Below, one piece after another: positions 36,141-45,523 of a stretch of DNA of 64,000 bases. Every line of letters begins with the position of its first letter. The first letter of the stretch is position 1. The stretch covers positions 1 to 64,000 of the forward strand of contig CAWDMN010000065.1 in assembly GCA_963803155.1 (NCBI GenBank). The letters run 5' to 3'. Position numbers and translations under genes: made by a program. Under the pieces are notes generated by a model, which worked only from the letters and a program-made list of their open reading frames with translations, ran no database searches and was not told the DNA's origin. This DNA is from CAWDMN01 sp963803155 (lineage in GTDB: Bacteria; Acidobacteriota; Terriglobia; Versatilivoradales; Versatilivoraceae).

Positions 36141-38492
36141 ATGGCGGCCAGTATGACAGTATCGTTTCCTCTCGCATGCTTGCTCGCGATGTTGAGCCTT
36201 CCATGGGCGAGTGCAGCGGATGTGGAGTTGGGGAAAGTCAAGGGGAACCTTCGCGGCTATCTGACCGGCGTGGAAGCCGACCGGAAAGATGCAGCTGTAG
36301 CGGAGGGGCTGCGTGATATCGAGCAGTTGGCGCGTAATACCTTGAGGTCAATGCGCTCCGACGGAAGTTGGAAAGACATCGATTACGCCGCCGGCCCGGA
36401 TCAGGAAGAGCGCCTGTTTCAGCATCTTGGACGCATCGAGGCCATAGCGCGGGGCTTCGCATTGCCTGGGCAGGCGTATGCGGGAAATCGTGAATTGGTG
36501 AAGGCAGCCGAGAAGGCCTTTGCGTTCATCCGTACGCTGGTTGGTGTAGACTGCGCAAAGCCGGGGAATTGGTGGTACTGGCAGATTGCAATGCCAAGGT
36601 CGCTGGGCAAGATATTGCTGTTGCTGGAGGGGCAACTCCGCCCCGGTACGGTGGCGGAGGTCGAGGCAACGATGCGCTATCTGCTGATGGAGGATGCTAT
36701 CGATGGGCCTCATCCGATTCCGGCTGGTTATTGGCACCGCACGTTGCTCCCTCCGCCCAATTCGACCGGGAAGTATGAGCGGCTTCACGTGGGCCAGAAC
36801 CGAATCTGGGTGGCTATGAACCATTTGTATCTCGCACTGCTGATCGATGATCTCAAGCGGGCTGAGATGGTTCGGGAAGCCTTCGGAGACGAGGTGACCG
36901 CCAAGCCAGGGGATGGGATTCAGGAGGACTACTCCTTCCACCAGCACGGCCCGCTCCTATACACCGGGGGTTATGGACGCGAGTTTACCGAAGATGTCGC
37001 CGAATACATCTGGATTACGCGTGGCACGCGTTATCAGATTCCTCCTTCCTGCTTGGACGCCTTTTCGAGTTATTTGCTGGACGGCGCGGTATGGAGCATT
37101 TACGGCAACTATTACGACCCATCGGTTCGGGGCCGCGAGATCACGCGCGGGAACGACCACCCGATGAGGGTGCCTTTTGCCCTGCTGGTCCTGGCGAATG
37201 TTCCGAATCCACGACGTGAGGCAGCGATCGGAGCCGCCAAGAGTCTCCACCAGATCAATCCCGGGTACCAGCTGCAGGAAGCACCCCTGTGGACGGCCAT
37301 TGAGAACACCTCCATCCCTCCTTCCCTGCTGCGGGGGCACCGGCACTACTGGGAGTCCGATTATACCGTCCACCGGTGCGCCAACGCCTTCGCGTCGCTG
37401 CGGATGTGGTCGAACCGCATCAAAGCGGCTGAGCTAATCAACGGAGAAGGGTTGAACTGCTGGCATCTGGCGGACGGTCTGCTCTGGGTGTTCTTGCACG
37501 GGGGGGAATACAGCACGCGCGACGTGCTGCCGGCGCTCGACTGGTTGCGGCTGCCAGGAACGACGGTAGAGCGAAAGCAATTGCAGCCGGCGGAAGGCTA
37601 TAAAGATTGGCCGCCGCCCGCGGCAGAGCGGGCATTTGTCGGCGGCGCCTTCACATCTGCACATGGCGTGTCCGCGATGGAATTAGCAGCCGCCGCTTCA
37701 CCCCTAACGGCGCACAAGAGTTGGTTCTTCTTTGATGATGAAGTGGTTTGTCTGGGCAGTGATATCACCTGTCCGACGGACAATCCGGTCGAGACCATCG
37801 TGAACCAGTGGCCTCTCTCGGAGGCAGGGGCGGCGCTGATTGTGGACGGCGCAACAAAAGCATCGGTTCTTCCCTGGAGTGAGGAACTCCAGGAACCCAA
37901 ATGGGCGCAATGCGACGGCATCGGCTACCTTTTCCCGGAGGAGAGTCGGATCAGGGCACAACGGGCTTGGCAGAGCGGCACTTGGCGCAGCATGACGGAG
38001 ACGGGTAGTGAGCAGATGCATCGGAACCCGATTCTCACGCTCTGGCTCGAACACGGTGCGAAGGCAAAGAGCGCGACGTATGCCTATGCGATCGTGCCGA
38101 ACCAAACAGCCAGACAAATGCAGGCCTATGCGGAATCGGACCCATTCACGATCCTCGCCCACACAAGTGCTCTCCACTCGGTCCGGCACAACCGGACCGG
38201 CGCCATTGGCAACGTGTTCTGGAAGCCGGGGTCAGCGGGCAAGCTGTCGGTCGATCGTCCCTGTATCGTGCTCTCTGAGGAGGCTTCCAATGAGTTCATA
38301 CTGGCAGTGAGCGATCCGACGCATGAGAGCAGCACGTTTCATGTGACCATCAACGAGCCGCTGACGGCCGTGCATCTTCCAGCAAGCGTAAGCAGTGCGG
38401 TAGAGAAAGAGAAGATGGTTGTGACTTGCCACGCGGAGAATGGAAGGAACTATGTGGCGAGGTTTGTTCGGCAGCCAGGGCTGTCACGATGA
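36141..38492 (+). CDS. Secreted polysaccharide lyase, family 8 (hyaluronate/chondroitin/xanthan lyase type)
   Basis: I place the start at the ATG at 36141 (AGGAGG upstream), so that the signal peptide MTVSFPLACLLAMLSLPWAS begins a few residues in. A start at 35967 would add 58 unlikely residues. The 783-residue product has the PL8 alpha/alpha-toroid with the substrate-cleft segment NWWYWQIAMPRSLG. The catalytic pair is H269 and Y278 in SFHQHGPLLYTGGYG, nine residues apart as in known chondroitin AC lyases. Arg- and Asn-bearing segments follow (SVRGREITRGND). C-terminal beta-sandwich domains contain KSWFFFDDEVVCLGSDI. The enzyme cleaves uronic-acid polysaccharides by beta-elimination outside the cytoplasm. 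The exact substrate is unknown. Confidence 0.92.
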   Translation: MAASMTVSFPLACLLAMLSLPWASAADVELGKVKGNLRGYLTGVEADRKDAAVAEGLRDIEQLARNTLRSMRSDGSWKDIDYAAGPDQEERLFQHLGRIEAIARGFALPGQAYAGNRELVKAAEKAFAFIRTLVGVDCAKPGNWWYWQIAMPRSLGKILLLLEGQLRPGTVAEVEATMRYLLMEDAIDGPHPIPAGYWHRTLLPPPNSTGKYERLHVGQNRIWVAMNHLYLALLIDDLKRAEMVREAFGDEVTAKPGDGIQEDYSFHQHGPLLYTGGYGREFTEDVAEYIWITRGTRYQIPPSCLDAFSSYLLDGAVWSIYGNYYDPSVRGREITRGNDHPMRVPFALLVLANVPNPRREAAIGAAKSLHQINPGYQLQEAPLWTAIENTSIPPSLLRGHRHYWESDYTVHRCANAFASLRMWSNRIKAAELINGEGLNCWHLADGLLWVFLHGGEYSTRDVLPALDWLRLPGTTVERKQLQPAEGYKDWPPPAAERAFVGGAFTSAHGVSAMELAAAASPLTAHKSWFFFDDEVVCLGSDITCPTDNPVETIVNQWPLSEAGAALIVDGATKASVLPWSEELQEPKWAQCDGIGYLFPEESRIRAQRAWQSGTWRSMTETGSEQMHRNPILTLWLEHGAKAKSATYAYAIVPNQTARQMQAYAESDPFTILAHTSALHSVRHNRTGAIGNVFWKPGSAGKLSVDRPCIVLSEEASNEFILAVSDPTHESSTFHVTINEPLTAVHLPASVSSAVEKEKMVVTCHAENGRNYVARFVRQPGLSR

Positions 38493-38582
38493 GACTCTCC
38501 AACCTGAATTGGCATGAAAGAATTCCTTGGGTCTTCATTGACCCTGTGCTTCAACGCGGAGTTTTGGAGTTTCAAAGTTTTT

Positions 38583-38865
38583 CTACCGCAAAGCGGTAGA
38601 GGAGATTAGCCTGGGGTTTGCGGCGTTTCGCCACACACCCCAGGCTACAATCGGTTTTCACATCCATTGCACCCTGCAGGAGTGCGGGAGTTCAGCTGCC
38701 GCGATAACATTTCTCAGATCTTGTGTCCATTGGATCCAGGGAATCGATCCGGCCAATGTCCTCGATGGGCAAAAGACTTCCCCTCCTGCACTCCGCTGGA
38801 GTGCCCGCTGGTATTGACTTGATCCTACCTGGGGTAAAAGAAAAAAAACGTTCTTTTACCCCAGG
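38583..38865. other. Gene-free spacer with three hairpins
   Basis: The 38493-39009 interval has no credible gene. It holds CTACCGCAAAGCGGTAG (38583-38599), an inverted pair AGCCTGGGGT...ACCCCAGGCT (38608-38646) and a perfect 15-bp stem CCTGGGGTAAAAGAA / TTCTTTTACCCCAGG (38828-38865) with a short A-rich loop. The CCTGGGGT core is shared by the last two. They could serve as terminators for the PL8 gene. Confidence 0.6.
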
Positions 38866-39009
38866 CTAATTTCCCTTACCACTCCACGGTAAAAAGGTTA
38901 AAACTCGAGACCCCCGCGCTGAAGCGTGGGATTAATGAAAAGCCACCTTAAAAGGGAAAATACGTCACCGAACTTGCGAATTGGAATACTAAGCTTTTTA
39001 GTTCGGGTG

Positions 39010-39330
39010 TCACAGGTTGATCGCCTCGCGCATGATTCGCTTGTGGAATGGAGTGATTTGATGAAGCGGATTTTCCCAATCCTGTCTGCTTTTAATCAGA
39101 CAGCTAATGACTTCCCCGTTGTCCCATTCAATTTCATAGATCCTGCGACGAATTTGCCTTTTACGCAGTTCATCGGCAAAGCCATTCAACAAGATCAAAA
39201 TGTCCCAATCGGACTCGGGGGTGGCTTGATTGCGCGCGTGGGAACCAAAAAGGACCAAATCGGCTTCCGGTTCCAGCTCACGTAACGTCTCTTTGATCCT
39301 GCTTAATAATGCTGCTTGTTCCATAAACAC
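39010..39330 (-). CDS. MNT-type nucleotidyltransferase domain protein
   Basis: The 106-residue protein is a minimal nucleotidyltransferase. The signature GSHARNQATPESDWDILILL matches the GSxxxG...SDxD pattern, with the two metal-binding Asp residues in SDWDI, around residues 41-43. The start is MFMEQAALLSRIKETL; the second Met is also possible. MNT proteins normally pair with a HEPN toxin in toxin-antitoxin modules and act by AMPylating it. No HEPN gene is visible on either side: the downstream spacer (38493-39009) is non-coding and upstream lies a repeat. It is therefore either an orphan or a relic. Confidence 0.82.
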   Translation of the reverse strand: MFMEQAALLSRIKETLRELEPEADLVLFGSHARNQATPESDWDILILLNGFADELRKRQIRRRIYEIEWDNGEVISCLIKSRQDWENPLHQITPFHKRIMREAINL

Positions 39331-39465
39331 GCCTCTAGCATAGGGTACTACGAATCAGGACTGTCGAACAATTGCAGGAAGTGAAAAACAATTAGCCCTT
39401 TGTGAGAAGGGATTAATCAAATTCATGACCGGAGAAAAAATCCAAAGTCTGCATTCCAAAAGACA

Positions 39466-39606
39466 AATTCAGGTCGTGTTATTATGCTTTTTATCGATCC
39501 GAAGATGATTTCGGCTAGTTCCCTGGCGCGCTGTCTGCGCGGTCGGCAGAGTGGAATTGTTGGATTTCAAATTTCCGAATTATTAAGGTGTGCAAAATAG
39601 TCCGGA
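39466..39606. repeat. Dispersed repeat of about 300 bp, copy 2 (internally deleted)
   Basis: This copy has the start (TTATTATGCTTTTTATCGAT, CCGAAGATGATTTCGG, TTCCCTGGCGCGCTGT) and the end (TTATTAAGGTGTGCAAAATA) of the family, but lacks the middle 150 bases present at 32648-32945. The remainder of the 39331-39955 spacer is non-coding and contains GC-rich inverted pieces such as CCCCGCTCTCGCGGGGCGAG. Confidence 0.72.
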
Positions 39607-39955
39607 ACTCTTTGATAAAAAGCCTTCACCCCGCATCTGTCGGCGGGGTGAAGAGGGACCGTCCGTCAGGCCGGTGGATGGGCGCAGAGCCCCCGTCTGC
39701 CGATGCTGAAAGCAATGCTCTCAGCCCTCTCCCCGCTCTCGCGGGGCGAGGGCATTCGTCTGAGGATTTATCACCCCAGTCAATTTTGCACTTTTTAATA
39801 TTTTCCATCAGTGAAGGAAAAGAGCCGTTGGAAAAAGCCGCCGGCTTGAAGAAGTGCTGCGAGGATGAGGAATATGAGGATATTGCGTAACCATCGGAAG
39901 AAATAAGGTGCGCCAGCGCCTCAGCTTTGAATGTTGGCCGTATGAAAGGCAGTGG

Positions 39956-40534
39956 ATGATGAAGGGCCGTGAAAGCGGGATGCCCGAAGAGGACTATTGG
40001 AACAGTATCTTCGATGCCGAAGGCGTGATCAGGAAACTCTTTGGGGAAGGAGGCTGTCGGGGAAGTGTCGTCGAATTCGGATGCGGGTATGGGACCTTCA
40101 CATTCCCCGCAACCAAGCATGCAACGGGCACTGTGTACACCTTTGATATCGAACCTGACCTGATCGGACAACTTCAGATGAGGGCCAAACGAGAAGACAT
40201 TTCGAATATCGTTGCGGAAATTCGGGATTTTGTAGCCAATGGCACAGGGCTCAGGTCTGGGAGCCAACGTCACGCGATGATCTACAATCTTCTACATATC
40301 GAGAACCCCTGTGGACTCATCAGGGAAGCCCATCGTGTCCTGCACTCGAGCGGCAGGCTATCGGTCATCCATTGGAGAAGCGATATGCCGACGCCGCGAG
40401 GCCCTTCCCTGGAAATCCGGCCTACTCTCGAACAATGCAAAGCCTGGATCGAGGCGTCGGGATTCCGAAACGCGCGGGTCATCGATTTGCGGGAATGTTG
40501 CCAATTCCATTTCGGCATGGTTGCGATTCCTTAA
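39956..40534 (+). CDS. Class I SAM-dependent methyltransferase
   Basis: The 192-residue form starting at ATG 39956 is favoured because AAAGG lies about 8 bases upstream. An earlier ATG at 39908 adds 16 residues. Motif I for S-adenosylmethionine binding is VVEFGCGYGTFTFPA, the acidic residue at the end of strand 2 is in YTFDIEPD, and motif IV is in HAMIYNLLHIENP. Post-motif LIREAHRVLHSSGRLSVIHW is typical of UbiE-like small-molecule methyltransferases. The substrate is unknown. It lies immediately upstream (15 bases) of a broken nucleoside phosphorylase gene. Confidence 0.87.
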   Translation: MMKGRESGMPEEDYWNSIFDAEGVIRKLFGEGGCRGSVVEFGCGYGTFTFPATKHATGTVYTFDIEPDLIGQLQMRAKREDISNIVAEIRDFVANGTGLRSGSQRHAMIYNLLHIENPCGLIREAHRVLHSSGRLSVIHWRSDMPTPRGPSLEIRPTLEQCKAWIEASGFRNARVIDLRECCQFHFGMVAIP

Positions 40535-40548
40535 CGGAAGGTTGGCCA

Positions 40549-40856
40549 ATGACGGCGACACCACCGATTCTATTGAACAAGCAATACGCGGAGCCGGCAG
40601 TGTTCACCGCCGAGAACCTGCTTCGCGAGGTGCGGCGGCAGAAGTCACTAGAGCGGGCGCAGGTTCCGCGGATTTGTCTGCTCGACCCCGAGACGGCGAT
40701 ATCGTGCGCTGGCTGGTTCGCACCCAGGGCATCGGGCGCGACATCGGGTGGGCATGCTATCACACCGACCTGTATGCATTCACGTACGAGGGTATTCGCT
40801 TCGGCATCGTTGGGTGTGCGGTCCGTGTCAAACGGGCGACCTGGAAGCGCTCTTAA
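40549..40856 (+). pseudogene. Nucleoside phosphorylase (Pnp/UDP family) remnant, frameshifted and truncated
   Basis: The first frame from ATG 40549 gives MTATPPILLNKQYAEPAVFT then AENLLREVRRQK and RAQVPRICLLDP, a start typical of nucleoside phosphorylase-like proteins. Around 40690 the homologous sequence jumps to another frame and continues DGDIVRWLVRTQGIGRDIG, then CYHTDLYAFTYEGIRFGIVG, before homology ends near 40840. Full proteins of this family are about 250-270 residues; only about 95 remain. The ORF following the break encodes no known motif. A GATCTGACCC phrase, as in the RAYT ends, lies at about 40871. Confidence 0.7.
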
Positions 40857-41049
40857 CTTAGCGCCATTCAGATCTGACCCTATACGTCACTAAACTTCAG
40901 ATCGGATACCGGCAATGAGGATTAAACCAGAAGTGCTAAGGTGATCACTTGCCGAAAGAGCACAATCCAATCAAAAAATGTGAAGGTAAAAACCCCTGTC
41001 CCTTTTCTTGGCATTGCTGGTAGACTTTGCCCCAACGGAGGCAATGCTC

Positions 41050-43281
41050 ATGGAACTGTCCTATACAAGCAAGATTTCGGCAGTTGCGTTCCTCCTCCTA
41101 GCATCTGCGTCTATTTTTGCCGATACAAACGTTCCCCTCGTCAACCCTGGACTTGATCCTCCTTATGCGGCGGTCAGTGCTAACGGTGGAACGATATCGG
41201 GGGTCATCGCCAAGGGATGGTCCGACAATTCCAGCTGGGCGAATGCGGCCGTTAGTTACTCGCAGGAATCCTCCAACTGTCATAGCGGAAACTCGTGCCA
41301 AAAGATCGAGGTGACCAGCGTCGGCTCCGGGAACGTCCAATTTCTTCAAAATTACCGGCAACAGTCCGGCAACATCTACTCCGCCACGGCTTGGGTCCGT
41401 GGCACGCCTGGCGTAGTCGTCAACCTGGTGATTCAACAGGCCGTTGCTCCCTGGATGGCGCTGGTTTCCGGCTCGATTACCCTCACCGACGACTGGCAAC
41501 AAGTCTCGGCTCTTGGTTACGTCACCTCCACGGAAGATGTCTTTCTCCTTCTCAACATAAATACGCCGGGGACGGTCTGGGTGGACGATTTTGCCGATTC
41601 TTACACACCTGGCACCATCAAGCCGATTCCGAATCTGGGCCCAATTCCAGCCACGTTCTTTGGCATGCATGTCAGCAACTTCCAGAACAGCATGGCCCGG
41701 AACACCGGTCTGGAGCCGCCCTACACGTCGATCGGCGTGAACAAGCCTATTTCCGGAGCAATCGCCGTTAATTGGTACGACAACTCCGACTGGGCCTCTC
41801 CAACTGTCGCTTACTCGCAAGATACCCAGAACCCTCATGGCGGAAGTTCGTCCCAGAAAATCGACGTGATCAACCCCGGGTCATCGGTCCAGTTTGTGCA
41901 AGATGTGAATGTCATCCCCGAGCGCACGTACACCTTATCGGCCTGGATGCGTGGAACTCCCGGAATGATGATCGATTTGGTCATCCGCCAGCGGCCCGCT
42001 CCGTATACCGCTTACGCTTCTCAGTCGGTGCAGCTCACCGCCGACTGGACTCACCTATCCGCTACCGGAGTGGTCCACGACACCGGCGATATTATGTTGT
42101 TTTTCCATACCAGTTCCGCCGGCACTTTTTGGGTCGACGATGTGTCTTTTACCGATTCCAGCGGCCATCCCGTATCGGGCGGCGTACCATGGCCACCCAC
42201 CACATTCGGCACTCTTCGCCTTTGGGACTCCGGGACGTCCTGGACTGCTCTCGAGCCGGTGAAGGGGGTCTGGGACTGGGAATTGCTTGACACCTGGGTT
42301 GCAGCCGCCAAAGCGGGCGGTGTCCGGCGCATCCTGCTCACTCTCGGGCAGAGCCCAGAATGGGCTTCCTCACAGCCCGATACCGCCAACTATGTTGGCA
42401 TTGGAGCGCCCGCGCCCCCTGCCGACATTCAGGATTGGCGTGATTACGTCACCGCCGTCGGCCAACGCTACAAGGGCAGCATCCAGGCTTACGAAATTTG
42501 GAACGAGCCGAACGATACCACCTACTATTCGGGGACGGTCTCCGAACTCGTCGACCTGACGCGCGAAGCCTCGAAAATCCTCAAGGAAATCGATCCCCAT
42601 AACATCGTCGTGGCTCCAGTGCCCTATGAAGCGGGTTACCTCGATCAGCTTCTCACCGCCGGCCTGGCCCCCTGGATCGACGTCATTTCGTTTCATTTTT
42701 ACACCTACACGGAACCGCCTGAGAAAGTGGCCGGCTGGATCGCCAACGTGCGCCTGGTCATGGCCAAACACCAGGTTGACACCATGCCTTTCTGGGACAC
42801 CGAAGGGGCATCCGGCGACAACACCACTTCGGACGAACAGGCCGCTGCATTTTTGGTTCGGCGCTACTTGGTGGATCTCGCCTTCGGTTCCGCCGATTAT
42901 AACTGGTACACGTGGGGTACCAGCTCCACGTTTTGCCCCGCTACTGAGAGCAACAACCGCAGTCAACTGACTCCGGCCGGTAAGGCGTTCGTGTTCCTTC
43001 GGAATTGGCTGCGCGGCGCGTCACTCATCGCGGCCGACGTCGACTCGAACGGAACTTGGCGCATTTCGCTCACGCTTCGCGATTCAAGCCCGGCCATGAT
43101 CGTCTGGAACCCAACGGCCAGCGTGCAGTTCCTGATCCCCATTCCCGCCACGACTGCGCACGATGTCTTCGGCGGCGTCACCAAGTTGACCAGCTCCACC
43201 GTCACGGTAAATTCTTATCCGATTCTGCTTTCCTCCGACATCTGGCCGAGGCCGACGAGTTTCTTGCGGCGATCGAGATAG
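41050..43281 (+). CDS. Secreted GH39-like glycoside hydrolase with two N-terminal carbohydrate-binding-like modules
   Basis: The ATG at 41050 is chosen because GGAGG lies 8 bases upstream and the signal peptide follows (SKISAVAFLLLASASIFADT). The 743-residue product has two related modules of about 175 residues (DNSSWANAAVSYSQE and DNSDWASPTVAYSQD, each ending in a TVWVDDF or TFWVDDVSF strand) resembling CenC-type carbohydrate-binding domains. The TIM-barrel catalytic domain follows. The probable acid/base is E486 in YEIWNEPND and the probable nucleophile is E585 in PFWDTEGASG, as in clan GH-A. The short C-terminal beta domain is typical. Substrate is likely a plant or bacterial polysaccharide. 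Confidence 0.88.
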   Translation: MELSYTSKISAVAFLLLASASIFADTNVPLVNPGLDPPYAAVSANGGTISGVIAKGWSDNSSWANAAVSYSQESSNCHSGNSCQKIEVTSVGSGNVQFLQNYRQQSGNIYSATAWVRGTPGVVVNLVIQQAVAPWMALVSGSITLTDDWQQVSALGYVTSTEDVFLLLNINTPGTVWVDDFADSYTPGTIKPIPNLGPIPATFFGMHVSNFQNSMARNTGLEPPYTSIGVNKPISGAIAVNWYDNSDWASPTVAYSQDTQNPHGGSSSQKIDVINPGSSVQFVQDVNVIPERTYTLSAWMRGTPGMMIDLVIRQRPAPYTAYASQSVQLTADWTHLSATGVVHDTGDIMLFFHTSSAGTFWVDDVSFTDSSGHPVSGGVPWPPTTFGTLRLWDSGTSWTALEPVKGVWDWELLDTWVAAAKAGGVRRILLTLGQSPEWASSQPDTANYVGIGAPAPPADIQDWRDYVTAVGQRYKGSIQAYEIWNEPNDTTYYSGTVSELVDLTREASKILKEIDPHNIVVAPVPYEAGYLDQLLTAGLAPWIDVISFHFYTYTEPPEKVAGWIANVRLVMAKHQVDTMPFWDTEGASGDNTTSDEQAAAFLVRRYLVDLAFGSADYNWYTWGTSSTFCPATESNNRSQLTPAGKAFVFLRNWLRGASLIAADVDSNGTWRISLTLRDSSPAMIVWNPTASVQFLIPIPATTAHDVFGGVTKLTSSTVTVNSYPILLSSDIWPRPTSFLRRSR

Positions 43282-43400
43282 GCCGAAACACTGAGGCTCA
43301 TTTTCGTGCTGGTGGTGTGGATAAAATGGAAATACGAACCGGGCATGATGAATGGCAAGCATGCTTGCGGAAAGGATACGTTGAAAGGCCGTATTGACAG

Positions 43401-43865
43401 TTACTTTCCCAGTCCAATCCGCGGAACAATTCCGACGATCGTTGTGACAATGACGCCTGCCATGAAGAGAATGTAGTCACGCCTTGCGATTCGCTTCTCT
43501 CCCGGTTCAACAAGTCTGGCGAAGTGCTCGGCCACGGGAATCGGAACACTTTGAAGAAGCGAGATCGTCTCCTTCAATTCCTTTTCTCGTATCTCCAAGC
43601 CGGATAGTCCATCTTCGAGTTCCTTGACTGTTGCTTCTCTTTTTTGTGCGACTTGAGCCATCTCGCGCAATACAACATCTACTTTACTTGATGCTTTGAT
43701 TAAGTTACCGGTAAGCTCCGAAAGACGCTGTGAATATGTCTTTTTAGGGAACTCCTTTTTTAGCAACCTGTAAACGAGTTTGCGGAGAAGGCTTGAGGAC
43801 GCCACTCCGCCGGCGATAGTGCTTAGCAGGGTAGTCATTAGTGCGACAATGAATTCAGGATTCAT
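43401..43865 (-). CDS. Small two-helix membrane protein with coiled coil, function unknown
   Basis: The 154-residue protein starts MNPEFIVALMTTLLSTIAGG, a likely membrane helix, and ends with a second helix (YILFMAGVIVTTIVGIVPRI). Between them lies a charged coiled-coil segment of about 70 residues (MAQVAQKREATVKELEDGLS, then IREKELKETISLL). Its start codon overlaps the end of an upstream reading frame by 11 bases, so it was the second gene of an operon. It might be an effector or anchor of a two-gene module whose first gene is lost, but I recognise no family. Confidence 0.65.
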   Translation of the reverse strand: MNPEFIVALMTTLLSTIAGGVASSSLLRKLVYRLLKKEFPKKTYSQRLSELTGNLIKASSKVDVVLREMAQVAQKREATVKELEDGLSGLEIREKELKETISLLQSVPIPVAEHFARLVEPGEKRIARRDYILFMAGVIVTTIVGIVPRIGLGK

Positions 43866-44034
43866 TTTCTTCTCTTATGTCGAAAATATTTTCGAGGACC
43901 TCCCGAGAAAATGGAAGCCCCTTTTTGTAATCTCTTAATCTCCTGAATGATCCAACGGTATCATTACCTTTTTTGATCTTCAATATTCTTTGTTTTGCGA
44001 TGTCTTTGTTTGGGCGAATTCGGGTGGGCAAATT
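43855..44034 (-). pseudogene. C-terminal remnant of the gene upstream of the coiled-coil membrane protein
   Basis: Reading the minus strand from about 44034, an open frame gives RIRPNKDIAKQRILKIKKGN, then DTVGSFRRLRDYKKGLPFSR and EVLENIFDIREENES before the stop at 43855. The composition is protein-like and the stop overlaps the next gene's ATG. The upstream part is cut off where dispersed repeat copy 3 begins (TTCGGGTCAGGTCTGG). No start codon or family can be assigned. Confidence 0.5.
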
Positions 44035-44061
44035 CGGGTCAGGTCTGGTTACGGCAATTTC

Positions 44062-44290
44062 GGGTCAGGTCTGGTTATTATGCTATTATTGATTCAACAC
44101 TGATTCCTGTTGGTTCCATAGAGCACTTTTTGTGCGGCCGGTGCAGTGGACTGTTTGGATTTCAATTTTCCGAATCGAACGAAAAGTCAAAAAATCGAGT
44201 GCGGCACTTTTTTATTGCCGCTGGCGCAATTTTTCCAGGTTGCTCCCAGCTTCGTTTCGCGCCTGAATTTCCATCTTCGCGCAAATATCC
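44062..44290. repeat. Dispersed repeat of about 300 bp, copy 3
   Basis: It starts GGGTCAGGTCTGGTTATTAT and runs through CCGAATCGAACGAAAAGTC, GCGGCACTTTTTTATTGCC and TGAATTTCCATCTTCGCGCA. Its first 19 bases (TTCGGGTCAGGTCTGGTTA) are duplicated just upstream at 44033-44051. The remaining spacer up to 44560 shows no credible gene. Confidence 0.8.
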
Positions 44291-44560
44291 CCAAACAACC
44301 GTCGCTTGAAATTCAATTACTTCATCCATTGATCCAACGATAAGCAAACAAGCAAGAAGGGCATGTTCTTCATTCTTCCTGTTCTTCGTTCTTCCTTGCT
44401 CCCAGGCAGATTTGATGGCAAAATGCAAGACTTTCAAGCTCGATCCGGTCATTTCAGAAGAAGGGCATGATTGGGGCTGCGAGCAAGATGGAGTGCTGCT
44501 AGAGATTATCGAAGGTCAAATCCGGAGCCAATCGGTGATGGCACCGTAAGGAGAACCATT

Positions 44561-45523
44561 ATGTATCGGCCAGAGATCAAAGTCTTAGACTGCTCCATCC
44601 GCGACGGCGGGCTCATCAACCTTTGGCAATTCAGCGACGAGTTTGTGCGGGCTACTTATCAAGCGCTCTGTGCCTCGGGGATCGATTACGTGGAAATCGG
44701 ATATAAAGCCTCGAAAGAACAGTTCGATCCTAAAAAATTCGGCCGCTGGCGCTTTTGCGAAGATGAGGAGGTCCGCCGGGTGCTCGACGGCATCGAGCCT
44801 AGGGCGAAGCTGGCCTGCATGGTGGACATCGGGCGGGTGGAAGAGAAAGACATTTTGCCTGTCGCCCAGTCTCCCTTCGGCTTGATTCGCGTCGCTTGTT
44901 ACATCCGCGACATCGACAAAGCCATCGATCTTTGCAATATGATCCTGGATAAAGGATACGAGACATCGGTGAACATCATGGCCGTCTCCACCAACCTCGA
45001 GCGCGAAATTGATGAAGCCCTCGACGATCTCAGCAAGACCAGCATTCCCACCGTCTATGTCGTCGATTCCTTCGGAGCCATGTATTGCGAAGATGTCACC
45101 TTCCTGGTGAAAAAATATCTCCAGTCCCTCCCCGGCAAAACCATCGGCATCCATACGCATAACAACCGGCAATTGGCTTTCGGCAACACCATCCAAGCGA
45201 TCATCGATGGAGCGAACATGCTGGATGCCTCGGTTTATGGAATTGGCCGCGGGCCGGGAAATTGCTGCCTCGAACTGCTTTTGAGCTTTTTGCAGAATCC
45301 CAAATATCATCTTCGGCCCCTCTTGGAGCTGATCCAGACTCACTACTTGCCCTTGCGCCAACAGATCGAATGGGGATACATCATTCCCTACCTGCTCACC
45401 GGCATGCGCAATGAGCATCCCCGGATCGCCATTGCCTTCCGGGATTCGGCGGATCGCGACAACTTCACCAAATTTTACGATATGCTGACTACCCCCGAGC
45501 CGGAATCTCCGATCGGCTCTTGA
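44561..45523 (+). CDS. HMGL/homocitrate-synthase-like aldolase (DRE-TIM metallolyase superfamily)
   Basis: TAAGGAG lies 8 bases upstream of the ATG at 44561. The 320-residue product starts with the conserved strand KVLDCSIRDGGLIN, where the Asp in RDGG is a metal ligand. It then shows DYVEIGYKAS, SVNIMAVSTN, TVYVVDSFGAMYCEDV and the metal-binding HTHNN segment GIHTHNNRQLAFGN, followed by MLDASVYGIGRGPGNCCLELL. These match the superfamily of 4-hydroxy-2-oxovalerate aldolase and related enzymes, which catalyse divalent-metal-dependent aldol cleavage or condensation. No acylating dehydrogenase partner is next to it, so it may belong to a surface-sugar or amino-acid-like pathway. The substrate is unknown. 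Confidence 0.85.
   Translation: MYRPEIKVLDCSIRDGGLINLWQFSDEFVRATYQALCASGIDYVEIGYKASKEQFDPKKFGRWRFCEDEEVRRVLDGIEPRAKLACMVDIGRVEEKDILPVAQSPFGLIRVACYIRDIDKAIDLCNMILDKGYETSVNIMAVSTNLEREIDEALDDLSKTSIPTVYVVDSFGAMYCEDVTFLVKKYLQSLPGKTIGIHTHNNRQLAFGNTIQAIIDGANMLDASVYGIGRGPGNCCLELLLSFLQNPKYHLRPLLELIQTHYLPLRQQIEWGYIIPYLLTGMRNEHPRIAIAFRDSADRDNFTKFYDMLTTPEPESPIGS

Noticed and set aside
44162..44452. A 96-residue minus-strand frame spanning dispersed repeat copy 3
   Set aside because: Its C-terminal half is repeat DNA and the frame is not maintained in the other repeat copies.
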